Shown here: piece after piece, positions 10,242-20,137 of the stretch
Position numbering within the stretch: position 1 is the stretch's first letter
How the letters are laid out: each line of letters begins with the position of its first letter
NCBI RefSeq assembly: GCF_000350225.1
Contig: NW_005179075.1
Coordinates: 124,001-188,000 of the forward strand
DNA: 64,000 nt
Reading direction: 5' to 3'
Source of the DNA: Chondrus crispus
Taxonomy: Eukaryota; Rhodophyta; Florideophyceae; Gigartinales; Gigartinaceae
Position numbers and translations under genes: made by a program
Notes under the pieces: model-generated
Databases searched by the model: none
What the model was told of the DNA's origin: nothing
What the model saw: the letters and a program-made list of their open reading frames with translations, nothing else

Positions 10242-10634
10242 ATGGAAAAGAGGGAAGCGCTTGAGAAACTTGATAGAACCGAAGGATTCATTGGTTCTTT
10301 CCTCCGTTTTGTTCCAGATGTGACAAAAGCAGAGGCCATAAAAACTAACAAGCCCTCTCAAGTGGACATCAGCGCGTACCGCAAGCGCGTAAATGTGGCA
10401 GAGAACAGAATTAGACGTAAAGAAAATGTGTTATCACTTCTTTCCGAAATAGCCGCAATGGAAAGCAAAGAGTTTGCCCTACCAGAGTGGCACTCCTGCC
10501 ACTCCCGCTGGGATGCTTCTTATACAGACAGAATATGTCTGTCTGTGCTGGAGATATTTCCTACGCAGAAAATATTTCTGTCTGTTGGAGATGCTTGTGC
10601 CCTCCATGTTGGTTTTTGGCGGGACGGGGAGAGG
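10242..10634. other. Element interior, no supported gene
   Basis: An open frame from 10242 extends into the right inverted repeat, but its composition shows no domain. Its last third lies in the repeat, so I do not call it a gene. Confidence 0.4.
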
Positions 10635-10833
10635 CGAGGAGGCAACATTGCGGGGAACTGTAGACGTGGTGAACGCTCCAGGCCCCGGAGCGTTTCCCCG
10701 GAGTCCAGGGATGAATGACTGTACCCATTGTCCGCAACGAGTTTACCTCAGCGGCGTGTTTTCGTACAGTGGGGGCAACGAGAACTGAATCACCAAATTA
10801 GCCTTTTTACCAAATAATGCTTTTAGGGAGTGG
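10635..10833 (-). repeat. Right long terminal inverted repeat
   Basis: Inverted partner of 8332-8531. It ends ...GGAGTGG and is followed by TA. Confidence 0.85.
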
Positions 10834-10835
10834 TA

Positions 10836-11812
10836 ACTTCTGCTGAAACTTGTTTAACCAATTTGCTCTTTATCGGTTAAAAGCGTGAAGTCGTTCCTTG
10901 CGTACAACATTTAACATCCATTTTTATTATAACCAAAGGTGCAAGGTATGCGGCCGGCTGGAGATATTGCGGGAGGTCTCAGCCCCGCCAGAAGCACGCA
11001 AAGCTTTAGTTCTCGAGGGCTAGAAAGCTCTTAGCCGTCAGTATGCTACTTCCTTTAGCCCCCTAATGCACGAGAAATGCAGACCGAGTTGAAGGCTGTC
11101 TTCAACGCTGGCACCCTCTCCTGAATATTACTTCTCACGTATGAGTACTACTGGTTGCACATCGCGTCACTTGTCGCAATCGTCCGGTGGAAGAAGATTT
11201 ATTGTTGCAGCGGTAAGACGTGTAAATCCCCTGGAGGGATTGGTTCGCCGGAACTCGCGGAAGCAGTTGCATCCATCTCAAAGCCACGTTCAGTATGCAC
11301 TTTCTGGATCTCGAGCATCTCGAGTACAGATTTGTACAGTGCTTCGCATACTTCTCGGAATCGCTGCATAAGGACATGACCTGAAAGGCTCGATAGTATT
11401 GATGGACGAACCTATTTGCCTCTTTAATTACCCTTTATGGTACATGCCAGTAAAATATAATAATATTCTTGCACGCCACCGGTGCATCCATCATGTCTGC
11501 TCAAGGCGATTTGCAAGGGTTTCTAATTTGTACCAGACTCTTGTTCAGGCCATATTTCTCTTGGATGCAGAGTGTCGGCAGATACTGCGGAGAGAAGCGG
11601 CCTCGGCCGTGGTTTCTGACAGAGTGTTGCAACAAGCACTAATATCTCCAGCTCGCCGAGGATAGAAGCATCAAATTTCTCCTGCAACATCTCTGGTCTT
11701 CACACTTATAAATGTAGATGTCGCACACGCAGCTGCAGGGGTTAGACAAGGCTACTGAAACGAGAATGTCATATAATGAGATTGTTGGGAGTCGCTCTGC
11801 TTCTCTCACCAG
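10836..11812. other. Spacer upstream of the decarboxylase gene
   Basis: About 1 kb with only short frames of no recognisable content. Nothing else supported. Confidence 0.4.
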
Positions 11813-11819
11813 TATTTAA
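11813..11819 (+). promoter_or_regulatory. TATTTAA, possible TATA-like element
   Basis: It lies about 125 bases upstream of the ATG at 11942, a plausible distance for a TATA box followed by a short 5' leader. A single AT-rich heptamer is weak evidence. Confidence 0.2.
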
Positions 11820-11941
11820 GAGCAAAGGTCTCTCTCCCGAAATGAAGAGTTGGCTAAGCACATCGGCCTCTCCCCACGCAACAGTTCTCCGTGTGTTGAA
11901 AAAATATTCATATTCACTAACTCGCACATCTTCTCTGCAAA

Positions 11942-13153
11942 ATGGTTAACATAACAGATGAAGCCATGAAAAAACTCGAAGAAAGATTCAAGGACCAACC
12001 ACCGCTGACAAAGCGAATGCTGATGTTAATGGACCAGTTGGAGGCCATCTGCGAAAATCCAGTGGTAGAAGCAGCCTTCAACGACGCTATTGCGCATGTA
12101 AACCCTACCATAGAGTCGGGCAAGGAGAATCCCTTTAAGTATTTTACCATCGAAAACTTCATTCATTACTTTCAGTATTGGTTCACATATCTCCCGAAGC
12201 CTGCTGGTGGTCTTGGTTTCATCATGCCATTTACGTGGTTTTACCTGAACAACACAAACGCCTACTACTTTCTGAATACCTTCAAGAGTAAGAGCGGGAG
12301 CGCACAAGGTTTCACAAGGGAAATCTTCAATTGGACAGTGGAGTTTATCGTGGAGCATGGCCGCTTCATGGATTCATCAGACTCGCTCATGTACGTCAAG
12401 GAGTGGATGGAAGATCCTGCTACTAAAATTGAAGAATTCATTGTCCCGCGGGGCGGATTCAAGTCCTTTAACGAGTTTTTCATCAGAGAGCTAGACATGA
12501 GCAAGAATCCCAGGCCGATTGCTCAGCCTGAGGATGAGAGTATTGTGGCAGCATCTGCTGACACGATTATCAACTTCATCCAGATGGATCTGACACTCAG
12601 CACCCAACTAAACGTAAAGAACAGGCAGCTGAACATAAATCAGCTTCTCAACCGCTCAGAGTATGCAAAGTACTTCGAGGGCGGCACTGCTGTATCCGCG
12701 GTGTTGATGCCTGGAGTATATCATCACTACCATTCACCCGTCAGCGGAAAAATTGTTGAGGGCATGGATATAGCTGGTATATACAATGGTATTGTCGACG
12801 GGGAGCATTGGTTCAACGACACGTTCAATATCGGTGAGAGTGATACGGACTTCAGCATCTTTGAAGACTTCCATAGGGCGTACTATGTGATCGAAACGAA
12901 GGAGTATGGGTACGTGGGAATGATTCCCGTTGGGTTGAACACGATCAGTCGAATCACGCCATCACTGGTTGGGAAGAAGTCGACATATGTGAAACCCGGT
13001 GGGAGGCCAGTTGAAGTGGAGAAGGGTGAGAAGTTGGGTCACTTTGCGTATGGAGGGTCGTTGAACATCCTCATCTTCCAGAAGGGAGCATTCGCTTCTA
13101 TGTCTGTGCTTCTTGGAAACAGGATCGGGCAACTTACGAAAATCACAGAGTAG
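11942..13153 (+). CDS. Phosphatidylserine-decarboxylase-family pyruvoyl enzyme (PsiD-like architecture)
   Basis: This intact frame of 403 codons runs from ATG to TAG. The C-terminal half carries the PSD signature. NEFFIREL sits at 177-184, followed by an N-x-R-P motif (190-192) and ASADTI (204-209). HHYHSP lies at 261-266, matching the family's H-x-x-H region. FAYGGSLN at 369-375 contains the Gly-Ser (S373) where family members cleave themselves and turn the Ser into the pyruvoyl cofactor. The classical enzymes have LGST at this place, and here it is GGS. There is no signal peptide or N-terminal membrane anchor, so a soluble location is likely. The ~170-residue N-terminal extension resembles that of the fungal PsiD-type decarboxylases, which act on free amino acids, so the substrate may not be a phospholipid. 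The catalytic family is clear; the substrate is inference. Confidence 0.85.
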   Translation: MVNITDEAMKKLEERFKDQPPLTKRMLMLMDQLEAICENPVVEAAFNDAIAHVNPTIESGKENPFKYFTIENFIHYFQYWFTYLPKPAGGLGFIMPFTWFYLNNTNAYYFLNTFKSKSGSAQGFTREIFNWTVEFIVEHGRFMDSSDSLMYVKEWMEDPATKIEEFIVPRGGFKSFNEFFIRELDMSKNPRPIAQPEDESIVAASADTIINFIQMDLTLSTQLNVKNRQLNINQLLNRSEYAKYFEGGTAVSAVLMPGVYHHYHSPVSGKIVEGMDIAGIYNGIVDGEHWFNDTFNIGESDTDFSIFEDFHRAYYVIETKEYGYVGMIPVGLNTISRITPSLVGKKSTYVKPGGRPVEVEKGEKLGHFAYGGSLNILIFQKGAFASMSVLLGNRIGQLTKITE

Positions 13154-13347
13154 GATGCCTGTTTTGACGCACATTGGGAAAGTTGCTGACAAACAGCGTG
13201 TGAGTAGGATGCCTCGGTTAGATGCACATTAGGAATCTTGCTGGCAGACACCGTGTGTACAGTAGTGGCGTGGGGTAAGGCATTTGGAGAGCATGTACCA
13301 TAATAGCTTCTTGGAAGCAAACTTGATCTCAAAAATGCTCACAGTGC

Positions 13348-13378
13348 AATAATAATTTACGGAACAGTTGCGGGAATT
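13348..13378 (+). repeat. Left arm of inverted repeat flanking the gap
   Basis: It contains AATTTACGGAACAGTTGCGG, whose reverse complement is found at 13497-13527 with minor differences. Confidence 0.8.
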
Positions 13379-13392
13379 GTCTCTGCACGTGA

Positions 13393-13492
13393 NNNNNNNN
13401 NNNNNNNNNNNNNNNNNNNNNNNNNNNNNNNNNNNNNNNNNNNNNNNNNNNNNNNNNNNNNNNNNNNNNNNNNNNNNNNNNNNNNNNNNNNN
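13393..13492. other. Assembly gap (100 N)
   Basis: Exactly 100 N, the conventional length for a gap of unknown size. Both flanks are arms of one inverted repeat (13348-13378 and 13497-13527), which probably caused the assembly break. Confidence 0.99.
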
Positions 13493-13496
13493 AGAG

Positions 13497-13527
13497 CAAT
13501 CCCGCAACTGTTCCGTAAATAATTATT
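13497..13527 (-). repeat. Right arm of inverted repeat flanking the gap
   Basis: The reverse complement of the 13348-13378 arm. AT-rich flanks outside both arms (AATAAT / AATTATT) could hide a short target duplication. Confidence 0.8.
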
Positions 13528-13620
13528 AAGATGTTCGTAGTTTTACGATGGTTGAATGGTCAGTGGGACATCAGCTAAACAGGATCCAACATGTTACAGT
13601 ACAGTAGCGCTACAGTAGAA

Positions 13621-13907
13621 CAGGACGAATCAAACATTAAAAAGGACGAAAGAATCAAAAGGAAAACAAAGAAAGAGAAAAAGACATGATGAAAAAGGAG
13701 ACACGACACGAGGGCGGCAGTGCCGGGGATGGGTGGGAGAGAAATAGACATAGGGAGGAGAGGTAGCGGGATAGGACAGCTCGCTTCTACAGTACTACTT
13801 ATGGGTCGGCGGCGAGGCGGGTACAGCGAGACGCCCGGCTGTCAGTAAGTGCTTACAGACGCGTGCTATTTCCCGTGGAGTTTCACCCCTATACACACGG
13901 TGAAGAT
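13621..13907 (+). repeat. DIRS-associated repeat, copy 1
   Basis: It shares AGAGAAAAAGACATGATGA, GAGAAATAGACA and TTTCACCCCTATACAC with copies at 14550-14825 and 18755-18960, in the same orientation, at lower identity. A MITE inserted at its right end. Confidence 0.65.
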
Positions 13908-13910
13908 ATT

Positions 13911-14507
13911 GGGCGACTCCGAAAAACATAAAAACACATTTTGTGCATGCGCAAATCCGCCGATTTTGATTGAGTCGGAGGTGTTTGTGCATACAACAAA
14001 CCGCCGATTTGCTCTTCGTTCCCCTCCCGATGTAATTGTTTGTGCACAGACACAAACGCACATCCGCACCCACCTATACCACCCTATATCATACCATGTG
14101 CTCAAATATTTCTCTGCGATCTGTCCGATCAACCCATCCCACCCCTCGGCAACCTCATTCCTATTTCGATCTGGCCTCCCTCCACACTTTCCCTCCGTCG
14201 CATCAGCCGCTGTCCAACCCCGCAGCCCAACGTCTACATGGCTCATGTTGCCAACTCCGACGAGGAGCCGGCACCCGATATTTGTCCCCAAGCCGGCGGC
14301 TCCTTCGTCAGTATCATAGGATAGGGCGTGAAGGGGGGTACCGCAATCCGTCCGCCGGCGTGCTGACACCTCACTGAGGGTGAATTGGCATTAAATGTGT
14401 CTTACACAAATTTTTGTTCACATGCATTTCCGTGCCAAGGCACAAAATACGACACACATACACAAGGAAATTTGTGTGTACACAATTTATGTTTTTCGGA
14501 GTCGCCC
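13911..14507. mobile_element. MITE, 597 bp, with 22-bp terminal inverted repeats
   Basis: The left end (GGGCGACTCCGAAAAACATAAA) and the right end at 14486-14507 are perfect inverted copies. ATT flanks both sides (13908-13910, 14508-14510), a 3-bp target duplication. The GGG-type terminus with a 3-bp duplication resembles PIF/Harbinger, although ATT is not the usual TWA. No transposase frame lies inside. It separates two copies of the DIRS repeat. Confidence 0.8.
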
Positions 14508-14549
14508 ATTCGTAGACATCGGCTAAGAGGGGACACACAAAGGCTACAC

Positions 14550-14825
14550 AAACCATTAAACCGAACTGGAAAACATAAAGAAAACATAAAGAGAAAAAGA
14601 CATGATGAGAAAGGAAACTAAACTTTACCAAGAGGGCTGCGCAGCCGGGGCTAGGCGGGCAAGAGAAATAGACACGGCCAGGAGAGGGGGGCTAGCAAGA
14701 GGCCCACGATGGCCCCATAAGTACCACAGAGCAGCGAGGCTGCGAGTTGAGGTACGCTCGGTTGGCTGATAGTAATTACAGCCACTCGCTATTCTTCGGG
14801 GAGTTCCACCCCTATACACGCTAGC
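14550..14825 (+). repeat. DIRS-associated repeat, copy 2
   Basis: Very similar to the right-hand copy at 18755-18960 (shared run GAGGTACGCTCGGTTGGCTG, then CACCCCTATACACGCTAGCG). It closes the left side of the element. Confidence 0.8.
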
Positions 14826-14881
14826 GTGTACAGAGACGCGAAGGGGTCATTTAAAAGCGGTAGCGGATGCACGGAGAGCGC

Positions 14882-15876
14882 TAGACATGCGGTAGCATGT
14901 GCGCAAAGAACCACTCCGAAGCGACGGTGACAATAATACGGCTATCGAAGTAAACAGAAAACTGGTCCTGCGATGCCCAATCCAGACGGGTCATAATCCA
15001 TTGGCGACTGAACTGGAAGACGAGCAGGTCGTTGAAGCCACCGATACGGGCGCTGTACGATGCGAAGTAGCAACCAGGCGGCGGAGCGGCGTTGACGAAG
15101 GCAACGGCATTCTCAACCGCGATGCCGAGATCGGCAGTGCCGACCTTTTATTCACATCTGAAATTGAAGAAACCTAGATTGGCGGGACGAAAAGAGCGCC
15201 ATTTCGAAAGCAATGCGTTTGGCGAGGCAGTAGAGGTCCAGACAAGGTTGGTTGGAAGTGAAAGACGTAGTGGTCGGGACCGAGATTTGCCTTTCTTGTG
15301 AGTGATCACCGCACTCACTCCCTCTGCATTTATGGTGATGTCGCTGTCTTCCAGATAGGCGACAGACACCGGCCGGCCCTGAAAGACAAATGCGAACACC
15401 ACTGTAGCACAATAGCCCACCGTGTCCATGTCCTCAGCAGATAGCCCACATTCCACAATCTGCCTCATGAGGGCTGCCGGGAGCCCAACCCGGGCCATAT
15501 GAACGACGCCTTGAAGATCGTCCTTGTTCGCATATGCGCAGACAAGAGCCGATACCATGGGAGTATGAGTTGGGGAATCGAATTTGAGGAGCTCGTGGTA
15601 TCGAAATACGGCAGTGACGTACTGCGCCACTAACGTCGGACCGACCCTGCCTTCGAGATGCAAGTACCTGATATATGCTAGAACATCCCCCTCCTTCGCC
15701 CCAAGCCGCGTTCGTCCATCTTCGTCGCAGAAGGTAAACCACTTCTTGATCTGGCTGGAGCGATTGGCCCAAGTTCCGTCACTCCATCCGTAGTTGGAAA
15801 GCAAGTCTGCTGCGGCCTGGGCGCTTCCCGTTGCACCATCATCCCCGCACCTGCTCAATACCGCATCCCTGATCCC
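14882..15876 (-). pseudogene. DIRS tyrosine recombinase, frameshifted
   Basis: The main frame, from about 15876 to 15148, holds the core-binding domain (WANRSSQIKKWFTFC, DVLAYIRYL) and the first half of the catalytic domain. The first catalytic Arg is in GRPVSVAYL and the beta-strand Lys in HKKGKS. After a stop at 15148 the rest continues in another frame: SARIGGFNDL at about 15065-15035, then DQFSVYFDSRI with the presumed nucleophilic Tyr, ending at a TAG at 14882. The His of the H-x-x-R motif is replaced by Tyr (CAC to TAC would be one transition). There is no ATG at the 5' end. The enzyme would have integrated circular cDNA, but this copy cannot be active. Confidence 0.75.
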
Positions 15877-16229
15877 CTCCTACCAGACCACCCTCACGCT
15901 ATTGTGGCGAGAACGAAGGACCAGTCGGCGTTGAGCTTTTTCGAACTCCGCAGTAGAGAAAGGTCAGGGCCTTGTGGATGGAGGACCTTGACCGTCGTGG
16001 CATGACGCACCAACTGCGGATGCTAGGCTTGCGCTGGCCAGTGGGGAGCCCCAAGGACGTCCTCCCCACCATCCGCTGTCACCTTGCGAATGACTAGAGG
16101 GAGCATGTCGAAGGGATGATTCCACAAGCGCGCCCTCCCGTCTCCTCAGTCCTCCAGCATCTGCGTCGCCAGGTATTTCCGTCGCGCGACTGCCGTCTCT
16201 CCGACGGGGCGATGAGCGAACACCACCGA

Positions 16230-18022
16230 GTCCACTTAGTACTCGTCTTGGATCGACTGCAGCAGCTGGTCCGTCGCCTCCACGTCGCCAGGATCCCAGG
16301 TCCGGAAGAGAGCGTCGGCGAACCGGTTGACCGCGGACGGCAACCACCGGGCTTCGATCCGCACCCCGAGGGTTTGCAGCATAACTTGAAGCCGGCGTAG
16401 CTCCGCCATCATTGGCTTGGAAGCGGACACCATGGCGTTCAAAATGAAGCAGACTGCCTGGTTGTCCTCGTGCAGCAAGAGGCGCTGAACGTCCAGTCGG
16501 CTGACGTACGCGGCAAAGTGCCTCTGTAATAGCAGACGAACCGCCCGAAGTTCCCTCAAACTGATCGAGTGCGCGCGATCGGCTGCCGTCCAAAAGCCTT
16601 GACCCTCCCACAAACCCCGCGAGCCCGCCAACACTTGCGATCCCAGTGTCCCTCCGTACCCCACGTCGGCAGCATCGGAGTGCAACGTGAGGTCGGGCTG
16701 CAGCCTGACCAATTCGCGTCCTTCTCTCCTTGTCAGCAAACGCCAGTGGCGCAAGTCGCGAAGCGAATGTCGGCAAAGGCGCACTTTTTGAAACTGGTCG
16801 TGGCACCTTGTTGCGTCCCCGTGTCCACGGTGACCACGAAGCACACGGAGCACACGGTGCACACGGGCCACACGGTGCATATGCGGGCCTTGCAAGCTCG
16901 GCCCGCGACGCAGCCGTCCGACTTTGCCCTCGCTCCTCGCGCTCCACCAGTAGTCCGGACAGTGCCATGTCGAAGTAGAGGCTCCTTGTGTAGAACCGCG
17001 AAAGCGGAATGGTCAGTGTCATCGACACAGCCACTCCGCAAAAATGCCGCAGCTTCTTCAACGATACCCACCGGCGGTTCCTTTGCGCGGCAAGAGGAGC
17101 TGCTTGGCGAGCAGGCGAAGGCGGGCTACCTTGCTGTCGGACGCGAACAACCTCATCACGACAGTATCCACCACGCAACCCAAATGCTCCAGCGTAGTCG
17201 TCCCTTCCCAGCATCCCTTCCCCGGATATCTGACGCGCCCCAACCTTGCGAACAGCCTTGACAGTCTCCTCCCGGCGCGCGCGCAGTCCTGTCTTGTCGA
17301 TGTCCTCCCCAGCGGCGACGGCACACACGCGAAGTCGTCAATGTACATTGTAGGATGCGGTACCCGAGGCGCTCTCGCAAGTGCTTTACCAAAGGACGGA
17401 GAAGCTTGGTGAACCACAGAACAGAGCGCCCCCAGCCGAACGGTAGCGCGATGCAACGGTAGTACCGACTGTTGTATCGGAAGAGGAAAAAGTTTCTCAT
17501 GCGAGGAGGGAGATAAAAGTGGCGGTACCCACTTTTGATATCCCAGGACATCAGCAAATCCCCCTCCTGCAGTTGACACGCGAAGTACTGTAATGTCTCC
17601 ATCTTGACTGACCCCTTCGGCCAGTGCTTACTCTGCCGCTTGAAATTAATTACAAATCTTCCTTTGCGGTCCTCGCCCTCGCCTTGCCAGACCGTGAAGG
17701 CTGACAAGATCACCCTGCCCCTTCTCGCAAGGGCCTCGGCCTCTTCAAACCCTACCTCCTCTCACACTCCCTCCCGGCAACCCCTTGCCAGGTCCTCCGT
17801 GGCAAATTGCCTGTCCTCCGCCATCTGAGGGAGCTCGCTTAGTACGGTACCGTCCTCGAAGGGCACCGTCGGCATGTCCAATACACCGTAGCGGATTTGA
17901 CGGGCGATGTAGTCGTTGACTCCTAACTCCGAACGCCAAACGTCCGCCCTAAGAGCCCTCCCCCGCCACAAAGGTGCTCCCCCCGTACCCTTTGTAGCGT
18001 TTCCATCTCTTTTTAGGCACAT
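16230..18022 (-). pseudogene. DIRS reverse transcriptase / RNase H, several breaks
   Basis: It starts with ATG at 18022, which overlaps the gag stop as TAATG. An in-frame TGA occurs at 17762-17764. RT motifs follow: RFVINFKRQS, then LMSWDIKSGYRHFYL with the first catalytic Asp, then LPFGWGRS. The frame then shifts and the YIDDFACVPSPLG active-site box is in the next frame (about 17349-17311). A third frame carries KKLRHFCGVAV and FYTRSLY, and the RNase H region is at 16895-16236 (TLHSDAADVGYGG, LLHEDNQAV, WLPSAVNRFADALFR). At least two frameshifts plus the TGA make this copy dead. The motif order is typical of DIRS pol. Confidence 0.8.
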
Positions 18023-18720
18023 TACTCCGGTCTGAACCCGTCCCGGGCGGAGGGTCCAGCGCTCTTCATACCAGTAGTCTTCTCTAACCGGTTCTTGGCA
18101 ATCATCTTTGCAGCCTGAATCTCCAACTTAGAAGTGAGCCCCTCGCGGGCAGACTCGTATGAATCTGAGAACACAGCTTCATGCCCCTGTTCCACGAGGA
18201 ATGCCATCTGGCGAGTTGCCTCGACTCCTTGGTCCATGATGTCCCTGAAATACTGCGCCCGCATAGACAGTACCTCGAGGGCAGCACGGATAGACTTTTC
18301 AGCCAAGGCCAGTTTCCTTGCCATGCTCGGAACGTCCTCGCTCTGATCCTTAGCAACTATGAGAGCGGAGAGTCCCATTTCGGTCCAAACGCCAGCAGCG
18401 TTTACGTATTCCCATTCCTTGGCCGAGCGCCGGTCCCTGGACCGCAGCTCGAAGACGAAAGCGTCAGCAGCAGGGTTGAAGTAACCCATGTGTGTGACGG
18501 GTACATAGGGGCCATGCTCAAATACACTCCCTTCTCCAACCAACTTGAGGGAGTTGAGCTCCGCGACAACATCCCCATAATCCCGACGCGAGGGCACGGT
18601 ACTCTCCCACGCTGCTCGCACAGCTAGCGCAGGGCGCGCCACAGCTGCGACAGCCGGAGGCGTGGGGGCCGGGGCACCGGCGCGCCGCTGTCCGCGGGTT
18701 GTTCGGGTTGTACGCTCATA
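18022..18720 (-). pseudogene. DIRS gag-like protein
   Basis: An open frame continues from about 18720 to the TAA overlapping the RT start. It is Ala-rich at the N-terminus. It then reads EWEYVNAAGVWTEMGLSAL, followed by a helical stretch and a C-terminal basic tail. No zinc knuckle is visible, as is usual for DIRS gag. The first in-frame ATG lies well inside, so the start is uncertain. The assignment rests on its position directly 5' of RT. Confidence 0.45.
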
Positions 18721-18754
18721 GCTTCAAAGTATTCTGTTTGTACTTACTAGAATA

Positions 18755-18960
18755 TGTCACCGCCTAGGCTGAGGGGAATTTCTCCAGCAAGAGAAATAGA
18801 CATGGCCAGGAGAGGGGGCTGGAAAGAGGCTCACGATGGCGCTATAAGTACCACGGAGCAGCGAGGCTGCGAGATGAGGTACGCTCGGTTGGCTGATAGT
18901 AATTACAGCCACTCGCTATTCTCCGGGGAGTTTCACCCCTATACACGCTAGCGTGAACAG
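18755..18960 (+). repeat. DIRS-associated repeat, copy 3 (right side)
   Basis: Matches 14550-14825 over about 180 bases in direct orientation, ending at TTTCACCCCTATACACGCTAGCGTG. Confidence 0.8.
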
Positions 18961-20132
18961 AGACTCGTACATTGACGCGTACAGCACCGTTGCAGTACCG
19001 TACAGTCGTCTGTGATATCTGTGCTTTTGAAATGTAGCGGCGCTTGATATGCATTTACAGACATGTAGACATGTTGAGGACATGTTGAGCTAGCTTTCAT
19101 TGTGACAAGGAGTAGTCACAACAGAACAGTACTGCACTCTTACTCTGCACGTGGAGCAGATGTCACAGCCAGCAGAGCAGATAGCATTGAACGAGTACGG
19201 GAAATTCGAGACCATCAATTGTTGGGCTCTCCTCCTAGTTATCATATCCCAATTGATGGACTTCAAAGGGTCAAAATGGCAGGTTTTTGTGGAAAATGAT
19301 GGCCATTTTTGAGCTACTCACAGCACTCGGCCCTTTTTATCGCTGCAGGAGGTGCTATGGGCGCCTGTACAGAAACACCAATACGCAGCGACAAGCTTCC
19401 ACAATCCAAACCAACACAGCCCGTCCAGTTCACTGCAATTCCTGGGCCTAACGCTGCGTGACGTGATCATAACAAGAACTGGGAGTGCAGGGCTCAAAGC
19501 ACGTCAATCATATGCTACAGAGCACATTGCACAAGCAGCAATTGTGCACTGGTGCCTTCTTCGGCTTGCATGTTCCAACACTCCAGACGATGGAACAGAT
19601 ACAAGAAACAGATCAGCTCTCGCGCCTGCCTTAGATCTCCGCTTCGGATCCCCGCGTACCACTACTTTCTTTCACCTTGTACAGGATTCTCATTGTATCA
19701 AAGGTAAAACATAGCTACGTCTCAGACGCGTATTGAGCCATGCTAGGGCCCTGATGAGGAGATTGCCGCTGATCGAGACTGATCAACTCTATGACAAGAA
19801 TTTCACAAACATTAAAATGGACTCGTACATTTGCACATGAACCCAGACACAAGGTGAAACAGGCACTGGTCATCTCAATTTGAGTTTAGTTGTGCGCAGG
19901 CCATCTCAATTTGAGCCACTGATTCCGTGTCGTATGCCTATTTTAGCAGTGGATCGTGAGGACAGCTGATGGGCCCGCGTACACGGCATACATAGGAATG
20001 CGTCATACGGCATATTTGGGCACGTATGAGCGTTGCCAGAGCAGCTGCTGCTCACCGGGCCAGATGATATCAATATCAAAATATTTTCGCAAAATATAAA
20101 ATGAACTCGTAAATGTGCACATGAGCCCAAAG
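18961..20132. other. Spacer with a diverged direct repeat; no gene supported
   Basis: Two related blocks of about 55 bp (near 19799 and 20070: ATTAAAATGGACTCGTA / ATAAAATGAACTCGTA, then GTGCACATGA-type sequence) suggest an old tandem duplication. CATCTCAATTTGAG occurs twice near 19872 and 19902. An open frame at 19352-19714 has no recognisable content. Confidence 0.4.
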
Positions 20133-20137
20133 CAAAG

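Larger units (their letters stand above)
8332..10833. mobile_element. DNA transposon with ~200-bp terminal inverted repeats
   Basis: The ends at 8332-8531 and 10635-10833 are inverted copies at roughly 90% identity by eye. They include long shared runs such as GGCTAATTTGGTGATTCAGT and CAGTCATTCATCCCTGGACT. Each outer end (CTACTCC / CCACTCC) abuts TA (8330-8331 and 10834-10835), compatible with a TA target duplication. The 2.1-kb interior has no recognisable catalytic domain, only a broken coiled-coil frame (8627-9142) and a fragment of an LTR (10111-10240). I read it as a non-autonomous or decayed member of a TA-targeting superfamily. Confidence 0.8.
14550..18960 (-). mobile_element. DIRS-type tyrosine-recombinase retrotransposon, decayed
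   Basis: Read on the minus strand the order is gag-like (18642-18022), RT plus RNase H (18022-16230), then tyrosine recombinase (15876-14882). This gene content defines the DIRS order. There is no aspartic protease and no DDE integrase. Similar repeats in the same orientation lie at both sides (18755-18960 and 14550-14825, plus a second left copy at 13621-13907), as in elements with split direct repeats of the Ngaro/PAT type. All three genes carry stops or frameshifts. Confidence 0.85.

Noticed and set aside
10242-10718. 158-codon plus frame inside the long-TIR element
   Set aside because: Its last third is terminal-repeat sequence and the remainder shows no domain.
15964-17328. 454-codon minus frame over the DIRS pol region
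   Set aside because: Only a short middle part (KKLRHFCGVAV, FYTRSLY) is genuine pol sequence; the rest is a shadow of the frames carrying the RT and RNase H motifs.
19352-19714. 120-codon plus frame
   Set aside because: No recognisable domain, atypical composition, and it overlaps diverged repeats.
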